This document shows, one piece after another, positions 33,938 through 46,796 of a stretch of 64,000 nucleotides of DNA; within the stretch, counting starts at the first letter, position 1; every line of letters starts with the position of its first letter. Position numbers and translations under genes: made by a program. The stretch is from Earliella scabrosa (lineage: Eukaryota; Basidiomycota; Agaricomycetes; Polyporales; Polyporaceae). Location of the stretch: contig JABYQQ010000023.1 of assembly GCA_022605405.1 (NCBI GenBank), positions 248,001 to 312,000 on the forward strand, given 5' to 3'. The notes under the pieces are model-generated. The model was not told the DNA's origin, did no database searches, and saw only the letters and a list, made by a program, of their open reading frames with translations.

Positions 33938-33943
33938 CTACTG

Positions 33944-35600
33944 TACTACCATCACCGGCACCATGTACATTACAGGAGCACCTGCCCATACCACATATGG
34001 CCAGCTTCCTGATCGATGCATCTGCGCTCTCCCTCTCCGACTCTTGCTTGTATCTATATGCTTACTGCACCGTGTCTATGCGCATAGACCCCGACGCACT
34101 CGTTCGGTCGGCCATCGATGTCTCAAGTCTTGTGCGCGATCGTCGATGCCCCTGCAATTACAGCGTTCCTATCGCAGCCTCCATAGCTGCGTCTATCTCC
34201 GGAAAGAGTCCTGCTATCCTCCCTCCGCTACACCCTTCACTGTCTCGTCTGCACGCTCGCGCTATCTCTCCAGTCGCAAGCCTAGGTCCGCAGCAACGGG
34301 CCGGCCGCTCGACTGGCAATGCGCAACCATTGCGCGCCTGTGTATGCACAACCAGATCGTCCGCACGTGCGGGAGATATCGTCCAGTGCCTCCCGTCCTC
34401 GTCCTTAAAGTACTGTGAGGTGGACGCCTCCGGAGTCCCACTCGCTCGACATCAGCTTGCGGAAGGCGCAGTTGATAGCGAGCTCCGGACGCAGGGACAG
34501 GATACGTCACCGCTGGGGCAGTGCGGGGTCTTGCTCGGCTCTAGCAAGGAAGATGAGGGGGCGATCCTCGACGGAAGCGTGTCCATCCACATCCCCTGAG
34601 CTAGTTCCGCGCTCAGTCCGCGCAACGGGGGCCTGCGACGGTCGGGGACGATATGGAGGAGTCGACTCCTGGCGGCCAACGTCGCTACATGCAGCTCCGG
34701 CGCGTGGCGTGCAAGGGAAGGTCCACGTGTGTCGGGGTGGAACGATAGCCAGCCGGGCAGGGCGCAGGTCGCGTAGGACAGACGGCTGTTCGAGCCAAGT
34801 CGGGGACAAACGAGTTGCGCTGGAAGGATCATGAAACGAGCGCGACTGCGCGCGATCGTCAGCAGCTGGTTGTTCTTCAGAGGGTACAAGACTGAGGCCG
34901 GCGAGGCTGCGCCCGCACCGAGGGTCGCGGCTGAGAATGTGTACAGAGGAGCAGGGAGATGGAACGACCGGGCGACACTGGCATGCAACGGCCAGTGATT
35001 GCACTGAAGAGAGACGGAGATTCGGAGATGCGACGGGAGGGACAGCGCGACGTCGTGCCAGCGGCCCCGATGTGTCTTTTCCTTGTGCAAGACGGCGACA
35101 CCGCGGCAGGAGACGAAACAGGAACGACGACGCACGACATGCAGCAGGATCCAGCGACTGCTCAAGCGACAACCCAGAGAGTGCGAAAGAGCGCGCTCGC
35201 TCGTTCGATGCAGCATCCCGCGACCTCTGCGTGAGCTCAGGTCAGTCAATTCCAATATGCAGCGTGCGAGCAGCTCACGCATACGCACGATGCGCTATAG
35301 CGAATACGACCTCCAAGCGCATGGTGCACGGATCCCACAAGTGGACATGGTCAGTTGGAAGAATGGCGTACGGCGAGCTTGAGCAACGGTAGTCCGCATA
35401 GGGCCCATGATAGTGCTGTCTTGCAAGGCTGCCTGAAGCGAGCGTGCCGAAACGATTCTAGACCGACGAGGTGGGAGCTGCGTAATGAACAGAGTCAGTA
35501 CCGCAGCCCAAGCATCCGCTTCGACACAGCTGCTCTCCAAACAGCCGTTCGCTCGAAGCAGCGCGCAGGGCAAGCCTAGAGATGCAGTACCATACACAGG
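33944..35600. repeat. Duplicated block R, copy 1, right half
   Basis: Matches about 51,985-53,500 in direct orientation. Landmarks are TATGCGCATAGACCCCGACG at 34,077 against TATGCGTATAGACCCCAACA at 52,090, and the GATACGTCACCGC step at 34,501 against 52,537. No gene is recognisable. One dispersed GGGGGCGATCNTCGACG motif lies near 34,557. Confidence 0.65.
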
Positions 35601-35713
35601 ACGCTTCTTGTATATGTACATCCTGCATACATGACGATGTTTCATAGCTGCCACCGCAAATTGTGAGGATTCGCATTACGACGAGGATGTGATACACTCG
35701 CCTACACCCTCTG

Positions 35714-36205
35714 CTAGCTCTGCAAGAACGTGAAGGCGCGAATGTCGAAAGTAGTCGCGTACTCGTACTCCTTCACCCTCGCAGACCACTCCGTCCCAAC
35801 CGCGTGCTTGAACTCGTCCGTCCCGGCCCGTCCACTCGTGCAGCGCTCCCCCTCCCGGGCCCTTCCGTCTCAAGAGCTCGAGCTCTCGTCCGTCCCGCTC
35901 GTGCCCGACCCGCGAAGGACGTCCCGCGTGCTCCTGACCCACTACGGCACCTCCGCAAGCAGCGCGATGTGCTCCTCGTTGTACCACCCGTTTCCGTCCT
36001 CTTCCTTGTTCTCCAGGACCTCCATGAGCACCGCAAGGAGGTACGGCCCAGGGTTGTGCACGTCGTACGCCTCGACCGCGCGCGAGGGCACGGGGACGTC
36101 GAGGCGGCGGTCGACTCGGAGGAACGTGCTCGTTGTCGTACCAGTCGTTGTCGACACCGCGGGGCCGGGCTCGGTGAAGACGAAGAGGATACCGGGCTTG
36201 GACAT
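35714..36205 (-). pseudogene. Broken EthD-like dimeric alpha/beta-barrel protein gene
   Basis: The intact family in agaricomycetes is a small two-domain ferredoxin-like barrel protein that begins MS(K/R)PGILxVxSEPGP and has a DWYDNEHVPLR motif in each half. Here MSKPGILFVFTEPGPAVS starts at 36,205, the first motif (NDWYDNEHVP) is in another frame, the second (NGWYNEEHIALLAEVP) is back in the first frame and is followed by a TAG at 35,942. After that WVRSTRDVLRGSG continues in the same frame. The tail EFKHAVGTEWSARVKEYEY with RAFTFLQS ends at a TAG at 35,714. At least two frameshifts and one internal stop mean it cannot make the normal protein. Function of intact members is poorly defined. Confidence 0.75.
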
Positions 36206-39200
36206 GATAGTGAGGATGGTCGGGTACGAGGTCGCGGGCTAGGGGTGGGGCGAGAAGTGTGATTTGATCCTTTATATGTCGCGAGGATGGGGTCCGATGG
36301 GAGTCCGAAGTGCGGAGGAGAGTTTTCGAAGTCATGGGGGCTCAGGTCGGGCAATGCGGGACAGCCGTCGACTGTCTCCGATGTACTTGAAGGTTGTGCG
36401 ACCTTGCTCAGTCGAGGAATCGGGCGACGTGGCCATGTTGCCTTCAAGACATCTGTCTGCGAGGCAGAGGAGGCCACATGCGCGGCCTCAGCGTCACCTG
36501 AGGCCCCTGTATCCGGCTGCTGCGAGGATTGGAGGGTGTGGACGCTGATAGGCTTCATGTCGAGGGCCGGTGGCATGTCCGTAAAGGTACGGTCAGTGGT
36601 ATAGGACACGAAGCCGCTTGAGAGCACGCGACGGCCTGCATGTCGAGCAACCGCGCGTCTCGATCAGGTCGCAGGTCGCCAGTCGAGGTCGAGGCCTGGC
36701 GCGTTTGAGTGTGATGTTCAAACCATCAATAAGCATGTCGAAAAAACTCACTGATATTCAGTGTTGCAGATGACGACGAAGAAGGGAAGCATGTTCGTCT
36801 GGATAATCATCTAAGGCGCAGACCTGAACCGTGCCTTGCAGGGTCTTCGTGCTAGAGCTCCAGCAGACTGAAAGCCAGGCGAGGACACGGACTAGGACAG
36901 TCGTCGACTCAGCACACAGCTTGAGTGTCATCTGGGATAGCTACTATTAGTGTCACTTAACGCGATGATACGGTCCTCATCGCACCTGCACGCTTGAGAC
37001 TGCAAACTGGATGACGTGGAGGCGGGCGACCGTGTCGAGACGGTTGCTGGAGACGACAGAGTTTCGACCCTGCTTGTACTAAATACCGGTACAGGAGTGG
37101 GATTGTGAGCCGGGTCGGGGCATCGTCCTTGTCGTGCATATCGTAAGTCTGCAGGTCAGGTGAAAGAGCATGGGTTGAGACGGAGACGAAGGGTGGAGAG
37201 CTGGGTTGTGCCGCCTTGTGAGCGGTGTCCGGCACGGATACGTAGCGTCGCACACAGACTCACTTGTGGGACACTTCCTGTCCAGAGTGTGCTGTGGAGG
37301 TGCGGGCGCGCAAGGGATTTGGGCCGTGCTTGTCGACTCAAGAGGTCAAGCTACAGAGTCGAACTCTCAACACGTGTTAACAATTGGATTGAGAGTGAAA
37401 CGTACCTGGAGCCATTCCATGATGATGCTCATGTCCTCGCGACGTCTCCACTCCTGCTGTGTTGCGTTTGACGTGGCTTGGACGGGTAGGACGCGAGGGA
37501 AACAGGTAGACTTGGAGATCGGAGAGGAGAACTGACGAGCCGCAGCGTCACGGAGATGACGAGGGCGAGCTGGATGAGTGTAAAAAATAGATCGGAGACG
37601 GTGCACAGAGCAGACCAAGCTGCGCGCAGGACGACGAGCTCTACTAGGAGTGAGTCCACGGTGAGCAAGAGAAAAAACGTCTTTGCTGCGACTCGAACGA
37701 GTAGGGACGGTCGGCCCCGACGGTCCGGGAGTGCCGCGAGCGTCTCTTTGCTCTTTGCCTCCGAGTCCTTGCTCCTCCGCTGCCATCACAGGCCTAGGTG
37801 CTCTTTCCCTCATCTTGCATTCGGAAGCAGCAAGCCTGTGATGGCCATCTAATACTACTCTGGTCGCACTCTCCGCTGACCGCTCTCGCTGGACGGTCTC
37901 CCTGTTCAAACTTCGAGTCCTCTGTCCTCGTAGCTTGACTCGAGCCTGGAACTTCCCAACTTCTTCGTAGCCTCTCGACTTATGGTCACCGACCTGTCGC
38001 CTCTTGCCATATTCATGCCCGCGGCCGTTCCCTGAACCGAGACGTCTCTCCCTTCTCCCTGGGTGGCCAGGCCTGCATGCAGCAGAGGCATCCTCCCTCG
38101 CGTTCACGACGGTTCAGGCGGTCGCAACAGATCCCACTTGCCGGTTGTGCTTCGTACCTCTTATGTTTCCCAGACGCAGGAACTTAGTGAGGTGGAAGAG
38201 AGCGTGCATGCGCGTACGAGCGTTGCTATCGTACGGTCTCTGTAGTAGGTGGGAGGTGGCGTCGCGCTATCAGGACCCAGGTGCGTTTCTTTCCTTGTCT
38301 CTATGTTGTTCTGCGGTGATGAGCTCGAGAGAACGTGTGGTTCAATCTACTCTTCGGGCAATTTCTGGGGGTCTTTGGGTTAGAGATGAGATGCCTCTCG
38401 TTACTCGTACACTTCTCTCGGCCGGTTTTTCCTCCCGCGACCTGATTCATCCTATATCTAATCGTTGGTGAGTGCTTTGCCCATTTGGTGTACTTTCAGA
38501 GCCCTCGCTGATTACCTGATTCCGATGTTGCCAGTGTCCGGAGCTCATGTCGCACTGCTCTTCGTCCCAACGCCACGGTTTCCGTGTTGTCTCGCCCGAC
38601 ACGCGGTTTACGGCCAGCAGCCGCCTTATTCGCAGATACATGTCGCCCTCTCCTCATCGACTCGGAGCTGGCGTCCTCGCTGCACACACCAAGCAGTCCT
38701 CCCAGCTCGGCTGTGCGCCACCTCCCATGCACTTCGCTCCGCGGCGTCTCGGATTCCTGCAGAACCTCCCAATCCGCGTTAAATTTGGCGAAACCTGTAG
38801 TCTTGGCCGAGTATGAAATAACCTGAGGGAAGCTAGAAAGCAGCCGAGGTGCGCGACTTGGGCGGGCGTCCAGAGCATGGCTCTCACATAAACGGGGCAG
38901 GACTATGCTAAGGTACGTTACTGTACCCTCTTCGTCCTCTTCGATCACTCAGTACCACCATCTACGTCGACTGCCGACAGTAGAAGGCCCGCTCAAAAGC
39001 TATAGCCATGAATGCAGCGGGCACGACACGGCGCGCTCTCACCCGCGTGCTCTCTTCCGGAAGTAGACGGTCAACGGAGTGGTCGTTCCGCCGCCGGATC
39101 CAGGCGAAGGGGGGCGAGCGCAGTCAACAGCGACCGGGTTGTATGTCGGTGGAGACGTCTGTCCCTCCCCGATCGGGGCCTTGTTTGGCTCTAGAACAGC

Positions 39201-42200
39201 GCAAGGGGACGGTTGTCGACGCGAGCTAGGCCGTCTGCATCCGCTGTGCCGGCTCGTTGGCTGCAGCGACGCGCTCCCGATCGTCGTCGGTCTTCGCGTC
39301 GGGCGGGTGTCTTGCGGTATCGTGAAAAGAGGATAACGTGCGCGGGCTGTCCTTACCATCTACCGCTCCCCCTCGGATCGGACATCAGGACAGACCACGG
39401 AAGAGAAATCGTTGCTGTAACGCGCGATCGGAATCCTCCGCTGCGCTTGTTGATCGGCAGCAGCATGCTGCTTCTGTGAGCGTCGTCATCTGGTGTCCAC
39501 GCGTCACGTTGGGCGTGCGATGGGCAGTCTCTTGCATGCGCGACATAGCATGTCGGAAGTTGCTCGCCTGGGGATGGTGTAGCATCCAAGCCTATGGATG
39601 GCTTCCTAGTCTACGCGCTCACTGCATGTGACTCTCCGAGTCTCGCCTGCACCATCTCGGACTGTGCGGACATCTTCCAACGCACTCGGTCCACCCACCT
39701 GTCCAACCTCTCCTGAACGACGCTAGGACCCGCTCCGTAATACCCGCACCGCCCCTTCTCCATAGTTGCCTGGGAACGCGACCCTGTTCTCCCTCGGCCA
39801 CGGCCTACTCCGTCTCGGCTTCAGCCTGGACGCTCGTTCTATCCCCACGGCCTCGACCTGCGCACCCCCGTCGTGTCTCGGTCGTGAGCATCCTAGGCTC
39901 CTGCGCCCCACAGTTCTGTAGTAGACCTTGCGGAATACAACGTCTCTCACAACACTCATGCCTGACCTCTCTCCATCGTATTTGCGCAAGACTCCTCCTT
40001 CGCCGTCAAATGCGTAAACCAGGAGGAAGCCGGATCCCTCCTGTCACGTCTCCGCGCGCTCAGCCGTCAAGAACACCTGCACGCGCGGTTAGGGAGACGA
40101 TGTCGTGCCCGGAATACATGTGCGGGTGTAGGGCTCTGGTCGGGACTTTCAACCCTCTTGTTCGCTCGGTGGACAATGACGAGAATCCGCGCTGTGTTGG
40201 GGCTTGACATTGTGCCATAACAAGGCTCTCGTCCCTATGTACACGGCCTCATCTATTCTATCGACGTCCTTCAATCACAATGTGTCAATACGCCTCGGTC
40301 CCTCCGAAGCACGTCCTCATTGTACTTACTCTCCTTCCAGAGCATCGCACTCGCCGCGCGCATACTTAGTAGCTTCCATGAGCCACGTCATAGCGGCCTT
40401 GGATTGAGTCGACTTCGTGGATGGCACGGAAACGGCCTGACGAAGAAGCCCACCGAGCGAGCGCACGGCGTGGGCTCGTCCGTAGCCCGACGCTGCAGCT
40501 AGGCAAGGTCCGCGCGACTCCGTACGTCCTCCATGTTCGACTCTCCTCGAACACCTCGCGCATGCGAGCGCTATGGTGTCATATGCAAGATGATGTGGCA
40601 ACTCGACTCAATGTCTCCAAAATCGAGGAGGGCGTTGCCATCATATCATCTGTAGAAGAATTGGCGCCGCCGTACCGGTACGTGTTCGTACCAGCCCGCA
40701 CCACGAGGATACATCTCACTGGACGACCGCAAGATCAACTTCGATACGTCATGCTGCAGTTGCTCGCGGGGAGCCCACAGCGATGAGTGATTGCAGCGAT
40801 TATCGCGTGTGGGTGTACTACTTGTATGCGTCCGCTCACGTAGTTGAGCTCATTTGTTATATATTTTGCAGTGTCAGCAGGCCAATCACGCACGGATGCA
40901 GGAGGTTTGGCGATGCACCCTCACTGAGTGGCGAAGTCAGGTCCACCGGAGCCAGGCGGGTGCGGGCGACAACACAGCGACACGTAGCACGTCGAACGGG
41001 CCCCGTACGTCTGTTTGTCCACTCGCCCACCCTCGCTCGAGCACACCCATTCCATCGCACGACGGCCACGATTCGCGCCGCCCCAGAAGGGACCCCGCAG
41101 ACTGCGCACTCGGACCGTCATTGCCGTCTCCAGCCTGCTCCGTCTCCACGTCAGATCGCTCAAGATATGGCTGACAGCGAGCAAATGCACGCCAGCGAGA
41201 CGCCAGCGCCGCCATCGCTCGGGACGCTGTTCGGCTCGCCACAGAACGCGAGGGGGCGATCGTCGACTCGGTCTGGCCGGGGCAATCGATCGCGCTCGCT
41301 CAGCGCTCCTCCCGCTCAACTGAGCTGGTCACTCGCGCAGTGCGGCAGAGAACGACGGGGTCTTGGCGCCAAATCGCTGCTCGATGGGTGTGTGCACCTC
41401 TCGTGCAGGCTTCGGCGTAACAGAGGATCGCGGACGACGCGGCATACGAAGACCACTTGGCTTCGCTAGCCGTCAGCACTCTCCCGGGTGCCTTCCTCAA
41501 CGGCCTATGGTCCGCTGGAGAACGTCGCCGTATCAGGACGCTCGGCCGCCAATCGGTCAAGACGGATGCCGTGTGCAAGAGTTGGGCGTCGAGTACTGAG
41601 TCCTGGGCGAACGGGCTTCGCTGGATGGACTTCGGGTACGTAGCGTGTGTGTATGCAATTGCGGTGGCTGGTACGTGTCCGGGACTCCGAGACCGACGCG
41701 GCTGCGTATGCGACAAGGGCAGCGGCAGAGTGGGGAAAACTCAGGAGCGCGATGACTCTGGCCCGACACTGGCACGCATCGGCACTCGATCAGGACCCCG
41801 TGACAGAAGATGCAGAGCGACGTCGACGCCAGCGAGCTTGATCCGCGTGTCGAGGACACGTTCCCACTCCTCAAGTGACGATCCCGCGAAAGAGCCCGCT
41901 CCTTCCTTCGGATCTATGCAGAACCCGCGGACCTCTTCAGGTGAGTCGGTTATCTGCAAACAACTCACGCATGCATGCGCATGATATGCCAGACAGCACT
42001 CAACGGAACGGGAATGGCGTAGCCTCCAGATCGGATGGCTGCGAGCCGCTGCAACACAGACACACCCCGGCTCGTACGAGGTCGAGGACGTGCTTTTGCA
42101 ACGCTGCTAGAAGCTTTCGAGACCTTGCCAGACCCCGGTTGGAGCAGCCCATGCGCCCCGAACCGGATCCGAGAACCAGCCGTGGCTCGCCGTTCCTTCG

Positions 42201-42875
42201 ACGCGGTGTAGCGTGCAAGACAACTACGAGACCTCCCGTTACCTCGAGGACGGATCGTTGCGAGCCCGACGACAGAACGGTCAGAAATCCCGGCGGCAGT
42301 CGAAACCCAATCCTGCAGGCGGCGGGACGCGTTCGACACCCGAGCTCGCAGTAACCGACTTCCCAGATGGCAGGTGCATGGCTGGACGGACAGACAATTT
42401 CCAAAGCTGTAGCGACGCGTCCAAACAGCGCGTGTACCGTACCTGCCACCCTCTCCGAACACATCGCGGCACCGCACACCGCGGCATCATGCACCAGTCA
42501 TGGACGCCGCTCAAACCTTGACTGTGTTCTGAGACCTGCCGATGCGCGACGGGTTGAGGCTCGAGGAGACGATGGAGGGACGGTACGCGCTTGCACGCGC
42601 ATCAATCCGACCCGCGTGTCATTGAGAGTGGTCCTCCGCGTCAAGAACGGTCTCGACGTTTTGTGCTCGAGACGGCCGACGCCCTGCACTCACTCAAATC
42701 CATCGTGTGATGTCTCGTGGAGCTGCGCCTGTCCAAGACTGCCAGAACAACAGGTGCAGCCCTTCTCATCCCTAACTCCCGCTCGCACACACACCTAACC
42801 GAGTCTCGAGAAGCAATCGCGGACGAGGTTTACGCACCCACGGGCTTGGACTCGTGCTCGCTCGCCCAGGACACC
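36206..42875. other. No intact gene; decayed block shared with 47.9-49.1 kb
   Basis: Between about 36,950 and 38,950 the minus strand shares a series of short conserved pieces with 47,900-49,100, including an intron-like donor after a CTCCAG or CCTCAG (near 37,408 and 48,442) and a hydrophobic segment (FFTLIQLALVISVTLRLV, about 37,530-37,590). These look like two decayed copies of one membrane-protein gene that I cannot name. The rest, 39.0-42.8 kb, holds dispersed repeat motifs (near 39,205 and 41,251) and unrecognised open frames. Confidence 0.35.
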
Positions 42876-43301
42876 ATGACCAACGACGCGAGCCCGAAAG
42901 CGATTGTCACGAACGTCAACTTGGGCGAGGAGCTGGTCGACATTGCCTCCGCCACGCTCGAGAGGTACGACATCGAGAATGACATCGCCGCGCAGATCAG
43001 AACGGAGTTCGACAAGCCTGAGCGACATGGTCCCACCTGACACGTCCTCGTAGACAGGGACTGTAGCTCCTACGTTACTCATGGTGCGTCCGATTTGCTT
43101 TACGCCTCATAGTCTCCCCCGTATTCCTGCATGAACACAGCTGCGTCGTTGCGAGCGCGGCTACGCGGTCCCCTTCCCTCCCCATCCACCCATCCACCCG
43201 TCACTGGCACCCGACAGCTATACTGATCTTTGCTATCACAGACGAAACAGTGTATCTACTTCTACAACGGATCCCTCGCCATCCTAATCAGGAAGTCATG
43301 A
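42876..43301 (+). pseudogene. Dynein light chain LC8-type gene with a stop at the conserved Trp
   Basis: LC8 (DYNLL) is a small hub protein of cytoplasmic dynein. Exon 1 starts MTNDASPKAIVTNVNLGEEL at 42,876 and keeps the LC8 pattern VDIASATLERYDIENDIAA and IRTEFDK...HGPT. The next codon, Trp in LC8 homologues (PTWH), is TGA at 43,038-43,040. Beyond the stop the frame continues HVLVDRDCSSYVTH, a 158 bp intron (43,084-43,241) follows, and exon 2 reads ETKQCIYFYNGSLAILIRKS to a TGA at 43,299. The LC8 VGRNFG motif is also changed (VDRDCS). Length and gene structure are otherwise normal. It is most likely an inactivated duplicate; the working LC8 gene should be elsewhere. It sits next to the second NLR copy. 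Confidence 0.85.
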
Positions 43302-44280
43302 GCCGTCCTAGCCCGCTCTCCTCCACTCACCGAGCTGCTGGAGGGTCGGAACGGGGGCGGATTAGTGATTGAGTTGTTCGCGATCGGATCGCCATACCAC
43401 GACCATGTAGCTATGTATTCCCCGGTCTCCCGACTCTCGCGCCGGACCCGATAATTATCGTTGTATCTCTTTTTTTCCATCACAGTGCAATCGTGCATGT
43501 CCGATTCGCTCTCGCGCCTGCTCCAAGTGTCGGAGCCCTGACTACGCTCCGCCGCCGTGCGACGAGTGCAGCACGCAGGGCACGCACATCTCTTGGGGCA
43601 TCGTGAACGCCGGTAGGTCCACAACCTATTCAATCATGCTCTAGCTGCTCTACATCGCTCGCCCAGCCAATTCCGAGCTTGAGACAAGGCTCACGCATTG
43701 CAACAACGATCCCACTCACCGCTTGTTCTACTCTCGAATGTCGCTATTCCAAAAGCACGACGAGACGATGGCGGAGTACTCTCATGAGGTCATTCATTGC
43801 GCTCATAGTATATAGCTCCTTGGATCTTGGGCCACGCGCTTTGTGATTGGGTCACGCTAACAGTGGACGGTGTCCCTAAGCATCTATCCACTAGAGATGC
43901 GGGGTTGCTCAGGCTTTCTGCATCGTACTGTATCTGAACGTCTGAACCAGCGGGATCATTTAGTACGTCGGCACCCTCAGTCTGTATGTATCTAACAAAT
44001 CAGTGATGGCTCAACACTTTGTGGGTAGATGTCATCAGATGAAACTCGGGGATGAGCTGCCAATGCCCAGCGGCCCCAGCCTGTCCACTGAGATTCCGGA
44101 ACAGAATGCAGATGTCAATGAGTACTATGAGTACTGCCTTGAATGCATGAAGACCAGGGGGCGCACAATCTCCGAGTCCCTGGCCGGGCATGATAGTGTA
44201 TCGGTGGACCGTGTCGCATGCCTTTCACAAACCGCAGTCTTGCTATTCATTCAGTAAGTGCAGATTATTCCTATAGCCTG
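43302..44280. other. Duplicated downstream flank of the NLR gene (copy 2)
   Basis: From about 43,390 the sequence matches 6,640-7,565 downstream of NLR copy 1. No gene is seen. The duplication therefore ends just short of the LC8 pseudogene on this side and just short of the KDZ element on the other. Confidence 0.6.
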
Positions 44281-46796
44281 CTACTGTACTACTCTGCGCC
44301 ACCATACACAAAGCTGATGGATGGCCCAACAGAACGCCTCGAATACATTAGTTGGAATCCGATCAAATCTCTCCGCCGTCTCAATCATCTCCGCAGACTG
44401 CACCGATGTCGAGAGCTCCCGATGGTATGCACAATACTCGCGCACATAGACGTACAGGGCTATAACAGAATGCCTAGGTTCGTCAACTTTCTTTCCCCGC
44501 AGCTTCTTCCTCAGCCGGTCCCGTAAATCCTCATCTTCAAGCTTGCGTAGTTCCGGCATCTCAGAGCTCTCTTCTAGCAGCTCCGGCATGTATTTCTCCG
44601 CATAATACAACCAAAGACGCATGCATCCGAGGGCGAGCGTCGCGTGCGCCTGGGCAGCATCAACGTGGAACTCGGGCCGAGGAAGCGCCTTCGTCTTCTC
44701 GGGATCGAGGAGGAAGTCGCGGAAGGTGGTGTGCATGATGCAGAACTCTTGATTGGGCTTTTTTGGGTCTCGTTCAACGACGGCTCGGAGCTGGTGCAGA
44801 ATGGACCGAGAGTTGTCGCACGGGACACCAGTTAGTGTCTCAAGCTCTAGTGCGGATATAGAAGAACGTTGCCATACGGCAGCATATCCGAGTACTAGGC
44901 GGATTCTTTCGCGCAACGTGGGTGACATTGTCTTTGGAAAGGCTGTATCCAGAACGGTGAGGTAGAGCTTGTCGAGGTGTTCGAGTACCACGCCGCTGGA
45001 GTGATCATCGGACTTGGATAGGAGGTCCAGGGTTTCATTCAGATTGTTGGTCCCGCCGAAGGATTGACTGACAAGAAACTCTGCCGCCGTGCTCGCGTAG
45101 ACAAATATGCCCTCGGACCAACGAACAAGCCGCTCGATGATGGACGAGTCGGCGTCAGACCACTCGCGAGTCGTGGAATCCTTGGACAATCTGTCGTGAA
45201 TCACGGCTTCGATGTCGCGGTCAACAGTTTTCTGGTCGCCAATGTCACGGAACGTCCGTCTGAGGACGGAGGGGCGGGCGTCAAAAATGTGGCGCACGGA
45301 GTCCGGCTCGGGGCGCGAAGTGAGCAAGATGCGAAGGGGGGAGGATGGGGATTCGGTGCAGGAGAGCAGGAGCTTGAGCAGGGTGGGAACGGCGTCAATA
45401 TCCTCCGCCGTGCACTCGTCCAGGGCATCGACGACGACGAAGATCGGAGAGTGAGGGTTTGACTTCGACTCGGATAGCTGTGCAAGGGGTCCGCGCACCA
45501 AGTCTTCGCATGCATACTCGATCTGCTGGGAGCTGCCTCCTCTTGCCAGGTGCGCTCGGGCCGCGGACAAGATGAGATCGTGGAGAGCGTCTGACTGGAG
45601 AGTCGCAAGCTGGCATGCAATCGTATTGAAGAAAGTGCGAACAGAGTTGGGTCCCTGAAGCCCGCGGGTGAAGAAAAAGGACGCGCCCAAGCGTTTCGAG
45701 TTGTCGAGACGTCGACATAGCTCGGATGCAATTGTGGACTTGCCCATCCCGGCAGCTCCGACGAGTACGAAGACTCGTTGGTCGGCCCTCTCTTTGCTAC
45801 TGGTTTCCACCCAGCCTTCAAGTTCGCAGAAGACGTTCTCTCGAGTGGTCTGGAGATATTTTGCCTTCGCCGAGTTGTCGCCGGATCGGTATGACACGCC
45901 ATCCAAGGGACATAGCTCTTTGAGAACCCTCGTGTCGGCTAACGGATGACGACGAGTCAGTGGAGTACTCAGCGCAGAACACATCCACGACGCTCACATT
46001 CTTTCTATTAATGGCAATGAGCATGCGTGCCTTAAAACAAGATAATATGGCAAGTACCGTAATTGCTCGCAGGGATTCGCGAGCCACGACCTCGATAGCA
46101 ATGCCACCTTGAAGCTTGAGTTGAGAAGGCGGAGTGTCAGATGGTCACGATGCAAGCTGCAGCTGAGACGAAAATACGTACCTGGAAGTTTTGACCTGCG
46201 TGGCTGACCTTCTCTCTCATCCTGGTAACCGCGTCGGCGTCCTGTTTGGTGCGGAGAAAGCGGACGACTCGAGATTTGTTCGCTAGGGTTTCCGCTTCCG
46301 AGAGCACTTCATTGAGCTCCCTATATACACTCAGTACACAGTCCTAAGAGTATCGTCGTATTATCGAGATAACCCACCTCTTCAAGCCGTCAATGCGGGT
46401 GTTCAGATCCAGGTTTCTGGCAGTACGGAGCGCGTTATCCACAGCTACACAATCCGGCGAGTCGCGTGGTATGCTTTCAACCCTCTGCTTGACCGTATCG
46501 GCGACCCCTTCGATGATGTTGCACAGGTTACTAACATCTTCACAAAGTCCCTTTACGGCTTCCTTGTTAGCCTTGGTGTCCTAGTGACTACAGTCAGACT
46601 ATCTCGTGAGGTAATAAGAGCATAGCAGGTTTACCTGAACCTTCTTCAAAGTGCCAATGAGCAGATCCAAGGCTTCCGTTAGCCCAGGGACTCCAGCAAG
46701 TCCAACCAGGCCACGTCCGTTCTCCAGAGCTCCGATCGTGTTCGCAAGCGCGACGTATCTTGCGTCGCCTCCGAAGAGTCGTTGGCAAGGCTTCAT
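44281..46796 (-). CDS. NLR-like protein, helical N-terminus plus NACHT NTPase (copy 2)
   Basis: Six exons join in frame to 741 residues: 46,796-46,635; 46,580-46,378; 46,320-46,182; 46,114-46,058; a 7 nt microexon 46,004-45,998; and 45,938-44,281. Exons 3, 4 and 5 have the same lengths as in copy 1 (139, 57 and 7 nt). The N-terminal helical region (VVRFLRTKQDADAVTRMREK) is more diverged from copy 1 than the NACHT part. Walker A GAAGMGKST is at about 250-258 and Walker B IFVVVDALDEC about 107 residues later. The C-terminal 120 residues (LLDPEKTKALPRPEFHVDAA onward) are nearly the same as in copy 1. It lacks the first 10 or so residues of copy 1 and has no repeat domain. Both copies look functional. 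Family role in incompatibility or pathogen response is inferred. Confidence 0.85.
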
